Shown one piece after another: positions 1 through 8,283 of a stretch of DNA of 64,000 nucleotides; the stretch's first letter is position 1; the number at the start of each line of letters is the position of its first letter. The translations under genes were made by a program, and so were the position numbers. The notes under the pieces were generated by a model. It made no database searches and was not told where the DNA came from. It saw nothing but the letters and a program-made list of their open reading frames with translations. The stretch lies in the NCBI GenBank assembly GCA_013347225.1, contig CP054595.1, positions 4,212,415 through 4,276,414 of the forward strand, read 5' to 3'. This stretch comes from Candidatus Accumulibacter similis (GTDB lineage Bacteria; Pseudomonadota; Gammaproteobacteria; Burkholderiales; Rhodocyclaceae).

Positions 1-607
1 CAACCGGCCCCAGGATGCCGGCGTAGAGCGCCATCACCGTACCCGCGACACCAGCCATGCCGCTGCTCATGATGATGAACAATTCGCCGCGACTGACCGC
101 TGCCAGGTAGGGCCGGATCAACAGTGGTGCCTCGATCATGCCGACGAAGACATTCGCCGCGCTGGACATGCCGACCGCACCGCCGACACCGAGGGTCTTC
201 TCGAGCAGCAGTGAAAAGCTGCGCACCAGCAGGGGCAGCACACGCCAGTGGTAGAGCAGCGCCGACAGGGCACTCATCACCAGCACCACCGGCAAGGCCT
301 GAAACGCAAGGACGAAGCTGCTCCCCGGAGCGATCTCATCGTATGGCAACGGTGCTCCGCCAATGAAACCGAAGACCAGCGCCGTGCCCGCGCGCGTCGC
401 CGCGGCGACCGCCAGCAGGGCATCGTTACAAGCCGCAAAGAAAGCGCGCGCCCCCGGCAGGCGAAAGATCAGCAGCGCCAGCAGCCCCTGCAACAGGATT
501 CCGCCGCATACGGTGCGCCACTGGACCGCTGACCGCTGTCGCGACAGCACCCAGGCCAGGACGAGCAGCAACAGGTAACCGATGGCGGCCTGCAGCAGCG
601 GATTCAA
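1..607 (-). CDS. nupC: CNT-family nucleoside transporter, C-terminus cut off by window edge
   Basis: Concentrative nucleoside transporter of the inner membrane, which imports nucleosides with an ion gradient (family knowledge). The visible 202 residues start LNPLLQAAIGYLLLL and are almost entirely hydrophobic. The family signature is clear: FVFG, then a block with ANVFVG and EAPLLIRPYL, then SGMAGVAGTVMALYAG. I chose the TTG at 607 because a GGGGGAG stretch lies 4-5 bases upstream and the homologous N-terminus begins there; no ATG or GTG in frame fits better. The gene continues beyond base 1, so the C-terminal half is not seen. Whether it is sodium- or proton-driven cannot be told. Confidence 0.85.
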   Translation of the reverse strand, partial: MNPLLQAAIGYLLLLVLAWVLSRQRSAVQWRTVCGGILLQGLLALLIFRLPGARAFFAACNDALLAVAAATRAGTALVFGFIGGAPLPYDEIAPGSSFVLAFQALPVVLVMSALSALLYHWRVLPLLVRSFSLLLEKTLGVGGAVGMSSAANVFVGMIEAPLLIRPYLAAVSRGELFIIMSSGMAGVAGTVMALYAGILGPV

Positions 608-739
608 GAGGCTCCCCCGTGCCGTCCGTGTGGCCGCCTGGTGCGCACGGAGGGGCTGCGCGAGGCAGGGATCGTTCGGTGGCTGCCGCTCACAGCCACC
701 GAGCGGGGCAATGACCAGGCGGCAACCCGCGCTCGTCCG

Positions 740-1162
740 CTAGCGACTCGCTGCCGGCGGCTTGGCCGGCACCCTGCCGGGCGAGAACTCGGGACGAATC
801 TGGCTGGCATTGCGGTACGCCGGCTGAATCTGGTCCGCAGCAGTTGGCGGAACCTCGCGCTGTGGCCATGGCGGTGCGGGTGACGGTGCATCGGGAGCGA
901 AACGTGCGCCGTAGTTGCGTTGGTAACGATCGAGAAAACGCCGCATTTGTTCATAATCCGCACAGTTCCGGGGAGCGAAGCAACGGCCGAAGCCCTCGAA
1001 GGCACCCGGCGCTGGCAAAGGATATCCATAAGGCGCCAGCCATGGCCCGTAGGGAGCGGGCCAGACGCCAGCGCCCCATTCGCCACCAACGCCGACGGTT
1101 GTCGCTGTGGCCGCAGCCGTCACGCTCAGCAACGCGGCAGCAAGCAGGGAACGGGTTCGCAT
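740..1162 (-). CDS. hypothetical exported protein, proline-rich
   Basis: 140-residue protein of unknown function. The first 20 residues (MRTRSLLAAALLSVTAAATA) are a good Sec signal peptide with a cleavage site after ATA, so it is probably periplasmic. The mature part is rich in Pro, Gly, Tyr and Arg, with PAPYGPWLAPYGYPLPAPG near the N-terminus and a short CFAPRNC segment carrying two Cys that could form a disulfide. I recognise no domain. The start at 1162 is chosen from the signal peptide; no convincing Shine-Dalgarno precedes it, and the frame is open further upstream. The neighbours (nucleoside transporter, zinc-ribbon protein) give no functional hint. Confidence 0.55.
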   Translation of the reverse strand: MRTRSLLAAALLSVTAAATATTVGVGGEWGAGVWPAPYGPWLAPYGYPLPAPGAFEGFGRCFAPRNCADYEQMRRFLDRYQRNYGARFAPDAPSPAPPWPQREVPPTAADQIQPAYRNASQIRPEFSPGRVPAKPPAASR

Positions 1163-1457
1163 CAGAGGAAGTGTAGCACCTGTGGTCGGCTGGCAGCCCA
1201 GTGGCAATCGCCGCCCGTGCCTTGCCGGGCCGCAGCGTGTCGGTCGCGGCACAGGCCAACCACCAGCGACAGCATTGCCCACCGTCAGAGGCCCACAGCC
1301 GCCGGCAACGCGAACGGCGAGCGGGCGATTCCCGCGGCAGCGTGAGAAGTTGCACACAGCATCGCCCCGCCAGGTGTAGAGTCTTTCCGGTCCATCACTG
1401 TCAGCCGACCGAAGCATATGGCCCGGCTATCGAATCGAATGGAGTTCTGGCGCCGCC

Positions 1458-1772
1458 ATGAAATGTCCCAAGTGCCACTCGGAAAACCTCCACCGCTCAC
1501 GCCGCCGCGGCCTGAAGGAAGGCTGGGCCCTGCGTCGCAAGAAACTGGCCCCATATCGTTGCTCGGCCTGCGGCAACCGTTTCATCGCCGCGGAACCACG
1601 GCCAGCCGGCCAGGAGCGCTCGCTGTCGATCGCCGACTACCTCGGCCTGAACCGCAAGGCACGACAACGCTGCAATGGCACCGTGATCCTCGGAGGGATC
1701 ACCTCGCTGCTCATCCTGTTGGGCATTCTGTTGTTCCTGGCGCTGGCTCTCGGCTGGATCGCGCCACAATGA
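1458..1772 (+). CDS. zinc-ribbon protein with one C-terminal membrane helix
   Basis: 104-residue protein beginning MKCPKCHSENLHRS, with a second CSACGNRF knuckle near residue 35. The two CxxC pairs make a four-Cys zinc ribbon. A very basic stretch lies between them (RSRRRGLKEGWALRRKK). Residues about 75-100 are a hydrophobic helix (ILGGITSLLILLGILLFLAL) ending in WIAPQ. This predicts a membrane-anchored cytoplasmic zinc ribbon. Such ribbons occur in nucleic-acid-binding and regulatory proteins, but nothing here identifies a specific role. It stands alone between divergent intergenic regions. Confidence 0.6.
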   Translation: MKCPKCHSENLHRSRRRGLKEGWALRRKKLAPYRCSACGNRFIAAEPRPAGQERSLSIADYLGLNRKARQRCNGTVILGGITSLLILLGILLFLALALGWIAPQ

Positions 1773-1849
1773 CTACCACGAGGGGCACCCGGAGTCGCCC
1801 CGGCAGATCGCTCCTTTCCGTCTGCCCGGGGTTCCTCGCGGCGATAAAG

Positions 1850-1858
1850 TGCTAGAAT
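1850..1858 (+). promoter_or_regulatory. extended -10 promoter of the Ala-rich lipoprotein gene
   Basis: TGC-TAGAAT, an extended -10 element, stands 86 bases before the ATG at 1944. No good -35 is visible at 17-bp spacing. The same TAGAAT hexamer recurs upstream of several other genes in this window. Confidence 0.5.
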
Positions 1859-1943
1859 TTCGAGTTGATCGACGCTTGCCGGTCAACCTCCAAGCTTCTG
1901 GCTCGTTGTAGTCATTTTTTACCGTCCATAAGGAAACCCCACC

Positions 1944-2222
1944 ATGAACAAATCCCTCCTCGTTGCTGCGCTGCTCGCTCTGGCCGTTACCGCCTGTGGC
2001 AAGAAGGAAGAAGCCAAGCCGGCCGCCGCTCCCGCAGCCGCCCCGGCCGCTGCTGCTCCGGCAGCCGCCCCGGCCGCAGCTCCGGCCGCGGCTCCGGCAG
2101 CCGCCCCGGCCGCCGACGCTGCCAAGCCGGCCGACGCAGCGGCGGCAGCTGGTGCCGCCGCTGGTGCCGCTGCCGACGCCGCCAAGGCCGCGGGTGCGGC
2201 TGCTGATGCCGCCAAGAAGTAA
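1944..2222 (+). CDS. small Ala/Pro-rich lipoprotein
   Basis: 92-residue lipoprotein. MNKSLLVAALLALAVTAC is a signal peptide ending in a lipobox (AVTAC), with the acylated Cys at residue 18. A charged linker (GKKEEAKP) follows. The rest is almost only Ala, Pro, Asp and Lys: a run of PAAA units to about residue 57, then ADAAKAAGAAADAAKK-type helical repeats. Such tails are likely extended and then helical, spanning periplasm or lining the wall, but no function is known to me. The start has a good ribosome site (AAGGAAA) and the gene is monocistronic, with its own promoter and terminator. The underlying DNA is an imperfect tandem repeat, so length variation between strains is expected. Confidence 0.75.
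   Translation: MNKSLLVAALLALAVTACGKKEEAKPAAAPAAAPAAAAPAAAPAAAPAAAPAAAPAADAAKPADAAAAAGAAAGAAADAAKAAGAAADAAKK
2030..2115 (+). repeat. imperfect GC-rich tandem repeat inside the lipoprotein gene
   Basis: Units of the form GCAGCCGCCCCGGCCGC recur at least three times in frame, separated by CTGCTCCG- or AGCTCCGG-like spacers. They encode the PAAAPAA run. Slippage here would change lipoprotein length without breaking the frame if whole units are gained or lost. Confidence 0.6.
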
Positions 2223-2243
2223 ACTTGGTACGGCGACAGGAAG

Positions 2244-2267
2244 AAGCCGGCGCAAGCCGGCTTTTTT
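2244..2267 (+). terminator. Rho-independent terminator after the lipoprotein gene
   Basis: Perfect 8-bp stem AAGCCGGC / GCCGGCTT with a GCAA tetraloop, running into a T tract, 22 bases after the stop codon at 2222. The best classical terminator in the window. Confidence 0.9.
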
Positions 2268-2390
2268 CTTTGCGCGCTGCCTCGCACGCCCCGCCTCGCG
2301 CCGCCGGCTGGCTGCGAGGCCTGCCGGTCGACAGCAGTGCTCGTGCACAGCGGACACCATTGGCCTGCTGGCGGCCATTCGCACAACCTC

Positions 2391-3161
2391 TCAGCCCAGT
2401 TGGCGCCAGCCGAAACCACTCTCCTGATCGGCGACACCGATCCACTCCTCAGCGCAATCGAGCGCCAGCGCCAGCGCACGCGCCGCCAGATGCGGCCGGT
2501 TGTTCTCCTGGCTCAAGTGGGCAGCAACCACATGCTGCAGGCGGCGCGTGTCGACCTGCCGCAACAGCGCCGCCGCCTGCCCGTTCTCCAGATGGCCAAA
2601 GCGCCCGCCGATACGTCGCTTGAGCTGTGCCGGATAGCGCGACGCCGCGAGCAATTCCTGGTCATGATTGCACTCCAGAACGAGTCCGTCGCAGAGACGC
2701 AGCACGTCGACGATATGCGAGGTGATCGAACCGCTGTCGGTGAGCACGCCAAGACAGCGATCGCCATCGCTGAAAGCGTACTGCACCGGCTCGCGGGCGT
2801 CGTGCGGTACCGGATAGGGGCGAACCTCGATGCCGTCGATGGCAAAGACCGTATGTCCGTCGATCAGGCGGCAATCGGGCAAGGCGGCCCTGCCGCGCGC
2901 GGCCGCCCTGTGCGTGCCGTGGGTCAGATAGACGGCCAACTGGTGGCGGCGTGCAAAAGCGAAGACGCCGCCAACGTGGTCGGCATGTTCGTGGGTCACC
3001 AGGATCGCCGCCAGTCCGCCGGGATCGATGCCGACGCGCGCCAGGCGTGCCGTCACCTCGCGGCTTGAAAAGCCGCAGTCGAGCAGCAGCCTGGTTCCGC
3101 CCGCCTCGACAATCAGCGCGTTACCCTGACTGCCGCTGCCGAGCGAGGCGAAACGGATCAC
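2391..3161 (-). CDS. MBL-fold metallo-hydrolase (YycJ/WalJ-like)
   Basis: 256-residue metallo-beta-lactamase-fold hydrolase, cytoplasmic. The metal-binding motif THEHADHVGG lies at about residues 56-65. Further ligand regions are the VLTDSG segment with its Asp and the C-terminal AAHLSQENN. The start SLGSGSQGNALIVEAG is typical of the YycJ-like subfamily, some members of which are nucleases. The ATG overlaps the bamC stop by four bases (ATGA), so it is translationally coupled to bamC and is the last gene of dapA-bamC-MBL. The substrate is not known. Confidence 0.85.
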   Translation of the reverse strand: MIRFASLGSGSQGNALIVEAGGTRLLLDCGFSSREVTARLARVGIDPGGLAAILVTHEHADHVGGVFAFARRHQLAVYLTHGTHRAAARGRAALPDCRLIDGHTVFAIDGIEVRPYPVPHDAREPVQYAFSDGDRCLGVLTDSGSITSHIVDVLRLCDGLVLECNHDQELLAASRYPAQLKRRIGGRFGHLENGQAAALLRQVDTRRLQHVVAAHLSQENNRPHLAARALALALDCAEEWIGVADQESGFGWRQLG

Positions 3162-4300
3162 TTCAACTGATCGTAGAGCAGGTTGAGGATCTTCTTCGCC
3201 GTCTCCGACTGGTCGACGCTGCCTTCAGACAGGACCACCTGCACGGTCGACCGGGTGCTGCTCGTCGCACGCACGAGAATGCGGTACTGCGTCTGTGGCT
3301 TGGCAGCAGAACTTCCCTTGAAGGGATTGAGCTTCGAGAGGAAGCCCTCCTCCTTCTTCTCGTTGTCGGTTTCCGGGTCGACGTAGCGAACGAAATACAG
3401 CCCGCGTGCCCGGTCGCGATCCTCGACGGTGAAGGCAACACGGTCGAGAGCCAGGCCCACCCGCCGCCAGGCACGGTCGAAGGATTCCTCGACTTCCAGG
3501 GCGCCGGCACCATCGGCACCGCGCGTCAGCCGCGCCCGTTCAAAAGGCTTCTCCTGCGCCGCCTTGAGCGCCGCGCTCGCGCGCTTCTCTTCACTGCCCA
3601 GATGAATCATCAGGCGGCGCAGCATTTCGGCTTCGAGTTCGGGATCCGCCGGACGCGGTTGCCACTTCGTCTGGTCCTTGCCTTCGGAGACGAAAATCTC
3701 GTACATGCCGCGGTGACTGATGAAGATGTCGGTCGTCCCCGGCGTGCTGCCCGGCTCCATGCGCGTGCGGAACTTGTCCCGTTCGGCTGTGGAGTAAAGC
3801 GAATCGATCACCTTGCCGAGGACGTTGCGAATGAAGTCCTGCGGGATCTTGGCGCGGTTCTCCGCCCAGTCCGTCTCCATCACACCGGCATCGGGCAGAT
3901 CGAGCTTGATCAGGAAGCCGGATTCCTGCCAGAACTCCTTGACCGTCCCCCAGAGCTTGTCCGGAGTCCCCACCGCGACCAGCCAGCGCTGCGTCCCTGA
4001 ACGTTCGATGCGCCCCTGGTCGACCTCCGGCAAGACCTCGCTCTTCTGCTGCGCCCGCGCCTGCGGCGAGCGCTCGGCGGCGTACTGCGAGTAGGTCGCG
4101 GTACCCTTGCCAGCGACATCAGGAACCGCATAACGGTCGTCGCGCGTCGGCGAGGTGAGGTCTGGCGGGATCTCGAGGGGCGGCACGCTGCTCGACCCGG
4201 CGGTCTTGTATTCGATTCTCTTCGGTTCGAGGAGCGAACCGGTGCAGCCGGCGAGCAGCAGCAGTGCGACGATCTGCAGGCGCGTGGCGACAGGACCCAT
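3158..4300 (-). CDS. bamC: outer membrane assembly lipoprotein BamC (NlpB)
   Basis: 380-residue lipoprotein of the BAM complex, which inserts beta-barrel proteins into the outer membrane. The signal peptide ends in LLLLAGC (lipobox, Cys at about residue 18). It is followed by the conserved unstructured PPLEIPPDLTSP segment that binds BamD in E. coli. Two helix-grip domains follow, with W-rich motifs such as RWLVAVGTPDKLW and FLIKLDLPDAGVMETDW. I chose ATG 4300 because it gives the signal peptide at once; the frame remains open further upstream into dapA. dapA immediately upstream (gap 20 bases) is the same order as in E. coli (dapA-nlpB). Confidence 0.9.
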   Translation of the reverse strand: MGPVATRLQIVALLLLAGCTGSLLEPKRIEYKTAGSSSVPPLEIPPDLTSPTRDDRYAVPDVAGKGTATYSQYAAERSPQARAQQKSEVLPEVDQGRIERSGTQRWLVAVGTPDKLWGTVKEFWQESGFLIKLDLPDAGVMETDWAENRAKIPQDFIRNVLGKVIDSLYSTAERDKFRTRMEPGSTPGTTDIFISHRGMYEIFVSEGKDQTKWQPRPADPELEAEMLRRLMIHLGSEEKRASAALKAAQEKPFERARLTRGADGAGALEVEESFDRAWRRVGLALDRVAFTVEDRDRARGLYFVRYVDPETDNEKKEEGFLSKLNPFKGSSAAKPQTQYRILVRATSSTRSTVQVVLSEGSVDQSETAKKILNLLYDQLK

Positions 4301-4320
4301 CGGCGGCTGACCCAACGACT

Positions 4321-5199
4321 CTAGACGAGCACGCCGGCCTGCGACAGCGCGGCGCGGACGCGGGCGTGATTCTCGGTTGACAGTGGCGTCAGGGGCAGGC
4401 GCAGTCCGTCGCCGATGAGACCCAACTGGTGACACGCCCACTTGACCGGGATCGGGTTGGCCTCGCAGAAGAGTTGCCGATGCAGGCCGATCAGCCGGGC
4501 ATTCAGCGCCCGCGCCTCGGCCGCATTGCCAGCCACCGCGGCGCTGCACATTTCATGCATCAGGCGTGGCGCGACGTTGGCAACCACCGAAATGTCTCCC
4601 TTGGCGCCCATCAGCATCAACGCGCAGGCGCTGGCGTCGTCACCGCTATAGACGGCGAAGCCTGCGGGCGCACGCACGATCAACTCGATGCCGCGGTCCA
4701 TGTTGCCGGTCGCGTCCTTGATGCCGACGATGTTCGGCACCTCGGCCAAGCGCAGTGCCGTCTCGTTGCCCAGGTCGGCGACCGTGCGCCCCGGGACATT
4801 GTAGAGGATCACCGGGATGTCGACCGCCTCGGCGATCGCGCGAAAATGGCGGTATAGCCCCTCCTGCCCCGGCTTGTTGTAATAGGGGACGACCGACAGC
4901 GCCGCAGTCGCCCCCGCCTGGCGAGCGAAGCGGGTCAGCTCGATCGCCTCGGCCGTCGAGTTGGCGCCCGTACCGGCAATCACCGGCAGGCGACCGGCTG
5001 CCTGCTCGACGACAACCCGGATCAGTTCGCAATGCTCGGCGAGGTTGACCGTCGGCGACTCGCCGGTCGTGCCGACGACGACGATGGCGTCAGTGCCCTG
5101 CTGCACGTGGAAATCGACGAGGCCGCGCAGGGCGGGCAGGTCGAGGCTGCCGTCTGCCTGCATCGGGGTGACAATCGCTACGATCGAGCCAGTAATCAT
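4321..5199 (-). CDS. dapA: 4-hydroxy-tetrahydrodipicolinate synthase
   Basis: 292 residues, the usual length. It condenses pyruvate and aspartate semialdehyde, the first committed step of lysine and diaminopimelate synthesis, in the cytoplasm as a TIM-barrel tetramer. The family marks are present: GTTGESPTV at 43-51, Tyr133 in ILYNVPGRT, and Schiff-base Lys161 in IVGIKDATGN. It heads a three-gene operon with bamC and an MBL hydrolase. A TAGAAT hexamer lies about 65 bases upstream of the start. Confidence 0.96.
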   Translation of the reverse strand: MITGSIVAIVTPMQADGSLDLPALRGLVDFHVQQGTDAIVVVGTTGESPTVNLAEHCELIRVVVEQAAGRLPVIAGTGANSTAEAIELTRFARQAGATAALSVVPYYNKPGQEGLYRHFRAIAEAVDIPVILYNVPGRTVADLGNETALRLAEVPNIVGIKDATGNMDRGIELIVRAPAGFAVYSGDDASACALMLMGAKGDISVVANVAPRLMHEMCSAAVAGNAAEARALNARLIGLHRQLFCEANPIPVKWACHQLGLIGDGLRLPLTPLSTENHARVRAALSQAGVLV

Positions 5200-5262
5200 G
5201 AGTATGCGCGCACGCCAGTCAACGCCCCGGAGTGATCCTGAGCGGGGAAATCCGAAACACGA

Positions 5263-5268
5263 ATTCTA
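5263..5268 (-). promoter_or_regulatory. possible -10 element of dapA
   Basis: TAGAAT on the minus strand, preceded by GT, about 64 bases before the dapA ATG. The -35 position is not convincing. The call rests on the recurrence of this hexamer in the window. Confidence 0.35.
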
Positions 5269-5293
5269 ACCGAAGGCGCCCGCCTTGGCGACG

Positions 5294-5318
5294 AAAAACG
5301 CGGCCAACGACCGCCGCG
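5294..5318 (-). terminator. Rho-independent terminator of the deacetylase-family gene
   Basis: Read on the minus strand: CGCGGC, an 8-base loop, GCCGCG, then TTTTT. It begins 25 bases beyond the stop codon at 5344-5346 and separates this gene from dapA downstream. Confidence 0.75.
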
Positions 5319-5343
5319 ACCGCCTAGCGCCCGGCAGCGGGCA

Positions 5344-6270
5344 TCAGAGTTCGGCAAGGACGCGGATATGCGCGGCTACGCTGCGCGCCAAAGCCGACAG
5401 CGAGTACCCACCCTCGAGTATCGACACGATCCGCCCGTGCGCACAGTCGTCGGCGAGTTCCTTGAGTTGCCCGGTCACCCAGGCGTAGTCCTGCTCGAGC
5501 AGCCGCAGACCACCCATCTCGTCCTCGTAGTGGGCGTCGAAGCCGGCTGAGATGAACAGCATTTCCGGCTGGAACTCGCGCAGTCTCGGCATCCAGAGAT
5601 CACTCACCACGCGCCGGAATTCCTCACCGTCGGTGCCGCGCGGCAGCGGTACGTTGACCATGTTTGCCGCCGGGCTCTCGGTGCCGCTGTAGGGGTAGAA
5701 GGGATGCTGGAACGTGCTGACCATCAGGACCCGCTGGTCGCCGCGGAAGCAATCCTCGGTGCCGTTGCCATGATGGACGTCGAAGTCGATCACGGCAACA
5801 CGCGCCAGGTTGTGGGCCGCCAGTGCGTGCGCCGCCGCAACGGCGATGTTGTTGAAGAAACAGAAACCCATCGCCGAGGCCCGTTCGGCGTGATGGCCGG
5901 GCGGTCGCACGGCGCAGAAGGCGTTTGCGGCCTGCCCGGAAAGCACCAAATCGACCGCCAGGACGCCCGCCCCGGCGGCACGCATCGCCGCCTGCCAGGT
6001 ATGACGGTTCATCGCCGTATCGGGGTCGAGGTGAACGATCCCGAGATCGGGCGAGGCGCGCTTCAGCCGCTCGAGATGCGCCGCCGTGTGCACCCGCTTC
6101 AGTTGCTGAAAGGTGGCCAGCGGCGCGTCGTGGTACGTGAAGTAGGCATCCAGGCCCTGCGCGATCAGGTGATCACTGATCGCGCTCAGACGCTCGGGTG
6201 CCTCGGGATGGTATGAACCCATGTCGTGAAGATGGCAATCGCGATGGGTGATGAAAGCCGTGACACTCAC
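5344..6270 (-). CDS. histone deacetylase-family (acetoin utilization / acetylpolyamine amidohydrolase-like) protein
   Basis: 308-residue zinc-dependent deacetylase fold. The catalytic marks are all there: PPGHH (residues 123-127, His126/His127), DFDVHHGNGT (162-171, zinc ligands Asp164 and His166), and SAGFDAHYEDEMGG with the third zinc-ligand Asp, then EGGYS near the end. In bacteria this family deacetylates polyamines, acetoin-related enzymes or acetyl-lysine; the substrate cannot be assigned here. I chose GTG 6270 because it begins right at the conserved TAFITHRDCHLHDMG and has an AGAAAGA upstream; the frame stays open much further, overlapping the moxR gene on the other strand, which argues against earlier starts. 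Confidence 0.88.
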   Translation of the reverse strand: MSVTAFITHRDCHLHDMGSYHPEAPERLSAISDHLIAQGLDAYFTYHDAPLATFQQLKRVHTAAHLERLKRASPDLGIVHLDPDTAMNRHTWQAAMRAAGAGVLAVDLVLSGQAANAFCAVRPPGHHAERASAMGFCFFNNIAVAAAHALAAHNLARVAVIDFDVHHGNGTEDCFRGDQRVLMVSTFQHPFYPYSGTESPAANMVNVPLPRGTDGEEFRRVVSDLWMPRLREFQPEMLFISAGFDAHYEDEMGGLRLLEQDYAWVTGQLKELADDCAHGRIVSILEGGYSLSALARSVAAHIRVLAEL

Positions 6271-6287
6271 TGTAGTCTTTCTGTCGC

Positions 6288-6317
6288 GACAGGGGCGCCG
6301 GCAACGGCGCCCCTGTC
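6288..6317. repeat. perfect 13-bp inverted repeat with GCAA loop
   Basis: GACAGGGGCGCCG and its exact complement flank GCAA, in the 112-base gap between the divergent deacetylase gene and moxR. It has no T tract. It would lie in the deacetylase-gene upstream region and ahead of the moxR start. It could be a bidirectional roadblock, an mRNA-stabilising stem or a protein site; function unknown. Confidence 0.6.
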
Positions 6318-6382
6318 CGGCGCTGGAACGGGTTGGGGACTGATGGTTTATTATCATCCCAATCGCTTCCCGACGACAAGCC

Positions 6383-7309
6383 ATGCCAGCCGCCAACAAC
6401 CCCTCCCCGGTCAGTCGAATCCTTGCCGCCGCCAACTCGGTCATCCTCGGCAAGGGCAACCAGACCCGACTCGCGCTCTGCTGCCTGCTGGCTAAAGGCC
6501 ATCTGCTGATCGAGGATCTGCCCGGAGTCGGCAAGACGACACTGGCACATACGCTGGCCCGCCTGCTCGGTCTGCAGTTCGCGCGCATCCAGTTCACCAG
6601 CGACATGCTGCCGGCGGACATTCTCGGCGTCTCGATATTCGACCGCGAGCGGAGCGGCTTCAGGTTCCTGCCCGGACCGGTGTTCTCGCAGGTGCTGCTG
6701 GCCGACGAGATCAACCGGGCGACGCCACGAACCCAGAGCGCGTTGCTCGAAGCGATGGAAGAGGGACAGGTGACCACCGAAGGCGAAACGCGACCGCTGC
6801 CGGAACCATTTTTCGTCATCGCCACGCAGAATCCATCGAATCAGATCGGCACCTTCCCCTTGCCGGAATCGCAGCTCGACCGCTTTCTCCTGCGTCTCGA
6901 CCTCGGCTACCCGGACCGCGACGCCGAACGCGCATTGCTCGAGAGTGGCGGCAGCCGGGAGCAACTGCCGACGCTTGCAGCCTGCCTTGCCGACGGAGAG
7001 TTCGCATCGCTGCAGCGCCAGGCGGCCGCAGTCCACGCGTCGGCGGCGCTGCTCGACTACCTGCAACTGCTGATCGAAGCCAGTCGGCGGGATCAGCGCT
7101 TCGTGCACGGCCTGAGCCCGCGCGCTGCCCTCGCCCTGCTCGCCGCCGCCCGTGCCTGGGCATTCACCGACGGCCGCGAGATGGTCCTGCCGGAGGATGT
7201 GCAGGCCGTGCTGCCGGCAGTTGCCCGCCACCGCCTGCGCCTCGTCAGCGGCAGCCATGCCGACGCCGAAGACATCGCCGCATTGATGCGATCGGTCGCG
7301 CTGCCCTGA
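6383..7309 (+). CDS. moxR: MoxR-family AAA+ ATPase
   Basis: 308 residues. MoxR ATPases act as chaperones for partner proteins, often ones with VWA domains or encoded with DUF58 and transglutaminase genes (family knowledge). Walker A is EDLPGVGKTT (44-53, Lys51), Walker B LLADEINR (105-112). The family-specific TPRTQSALLEAMEEGQV and TQNPSNQIGTFPLPESQLDR follow, then the sensor region. It overlaps the next gene by one base (TGATG). First gene of MoxR-DUF58-TgpA-MltB. Confidence 0.92.
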   Translation: MPAANNPSPVSRILAAANSVILGKGNQTRLALCCLLAKGHLLIEDLPGVGKTTLAHTLARLLGLQFARIQFTSDMLPADILGVSIFDRERSGFRFLPGPVFSQVLLADEINRATPRTQSALLEAMEEGQVTTEGETRPLPEPFFVIATQNPSNQIGTFPLPESQLDRFLLRLDLGYPDRDAERALLESGGSREQLPTLAACLADGEFASLQRQAAAVHASAALLDYLQLLIEASRRDQRFVHGLSPRAALALLAAARAWAFTDGREMVLPEDVQAVLPAVARHRLRLVSGSHADAEDIAALMRSVALP

Positions 7310-8283
7310 TGCGCCGGCTGCCGAGCCCGCACCAATGGTTCTTCGGCCGCCGTCGCGACCAGCAATGGCCGCTCGTCCTCGGCCAGCGGCGCATCTTCAT
7401 CGTCCCGACGGCGGCCGGGATGCTCTTCGCGCTGGTCCTGCTGGTGATGCTGATCGGTGCCATCAACTACGACCTCAGCCTCGGACATGCACTGATCTTT
7501 CTCCTCGCCGGCCTCGGTCTGGTGGCGATGGTACACAGCTTTCACAACCTCTTTGGGCTGCGCCTGACGCCCGGACGTGCCGATGCCGCTTTCGTTGGCG
7601 ATCTGGCGCGCTTTCCGCTGCAACTCGAGAACCCGCGCCGGCGGCAGCGGCGGGCCCTCGAACTGTCGTTCAGCGGGCAGCCGGTGGTGGCCGTCGATCT
7701 GCCGGCCGAAGGCGGCGTGACGATTGCCCTGCCCTGCCGGGCACAACGTCGTGGCCGACTCGATCCCGGCCGCGTGACGCTCGCCACCCGTTACCCGCTC
7801 GGACTGTTCCGTGCCTGGAGCTACATCCATCCGTCCTGGTCGTGCATCGTCTATCCGAAACCGCTGCGCACGCCCCTGCCACCGACTTCGCCGGCCATCA
7901 CCGCCGACCATCGCCAGGGAGACAGCGGCCAGGAGGACTTCGCCGGCCTTCGCCCGCGCCAGCTCAGCGACCCGACCCGACACATTGCCTGGAAGGCGGT
8001 TGCCCGCCGCTCCGACGAACAGGCGCTGCTGGTCAAGCAGTTCGCCGGTGGTGCGAGCGACGAGCTGTGGCTGGACTGGTCGCTGACGCCACCCGACCGC
8101 GACAGCGAGGAGCGGCTGTCGATCCTCGCCGGCTGGATCATGCTCGCTGACGAGGGACAGGCCTGCTATGGACTGCGGCTGCCGGGACAGCAGGTTGCGC
8201 CTGCCACCGGCAGTGCCCAAAGGGCAAGCTGCCTGCAGGCACTCGCCCTGTACGAGCCGGGAGAGATCGGCGATGCGGTCTAG
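7309..8283 (+). CDS. DUF58 domain-containing membrane protein
   Basis: 324 residues. Two adjacent hydrophobic segments near residues 25-70 anchor it in the inner membrane. The conserved DUF58 core is seen in GQEDFAGLRPRQLSDPTRH followed by IAWKAVAR. Proteins of this family are genetically linked to MoxR and to TgpA-like transglutaminases and are thought to be VWA-like assembly partners. The start overlaps the moxR stop by one base, and its own end overlaps the next gene by 11 bases, so the three products are probably made in fixed ratio. Confidence 0.88.
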   Translation: MRRLPSPHQWFFGRRRDQQWPLVLGQRRIFIVPTAAGMLFALVLLVMLIGAINYDLSLGHALIFLLAGLGLVAMVHSFHNLFGLRLTPGRADAAFVGDLARFPLQLENPRRRQRRALELSFSGQPVVAVDLPAEGGVTIALPCRAQRRGRLDPGRVTLATRYPLGLFRAWSYIHPSWSCIVYPKPLRTPLPPTSPAITADHRQGDSGQEDFAGLRPRQLSDPTRHIAWKAVARRSDEQALLVKQFAGGASDELWLDWSLTPPDRDSEERLSILAGWIMLADEGQACYGLRLPGQQVAPATGSAQRASCLQALALYEPGEIGDAV

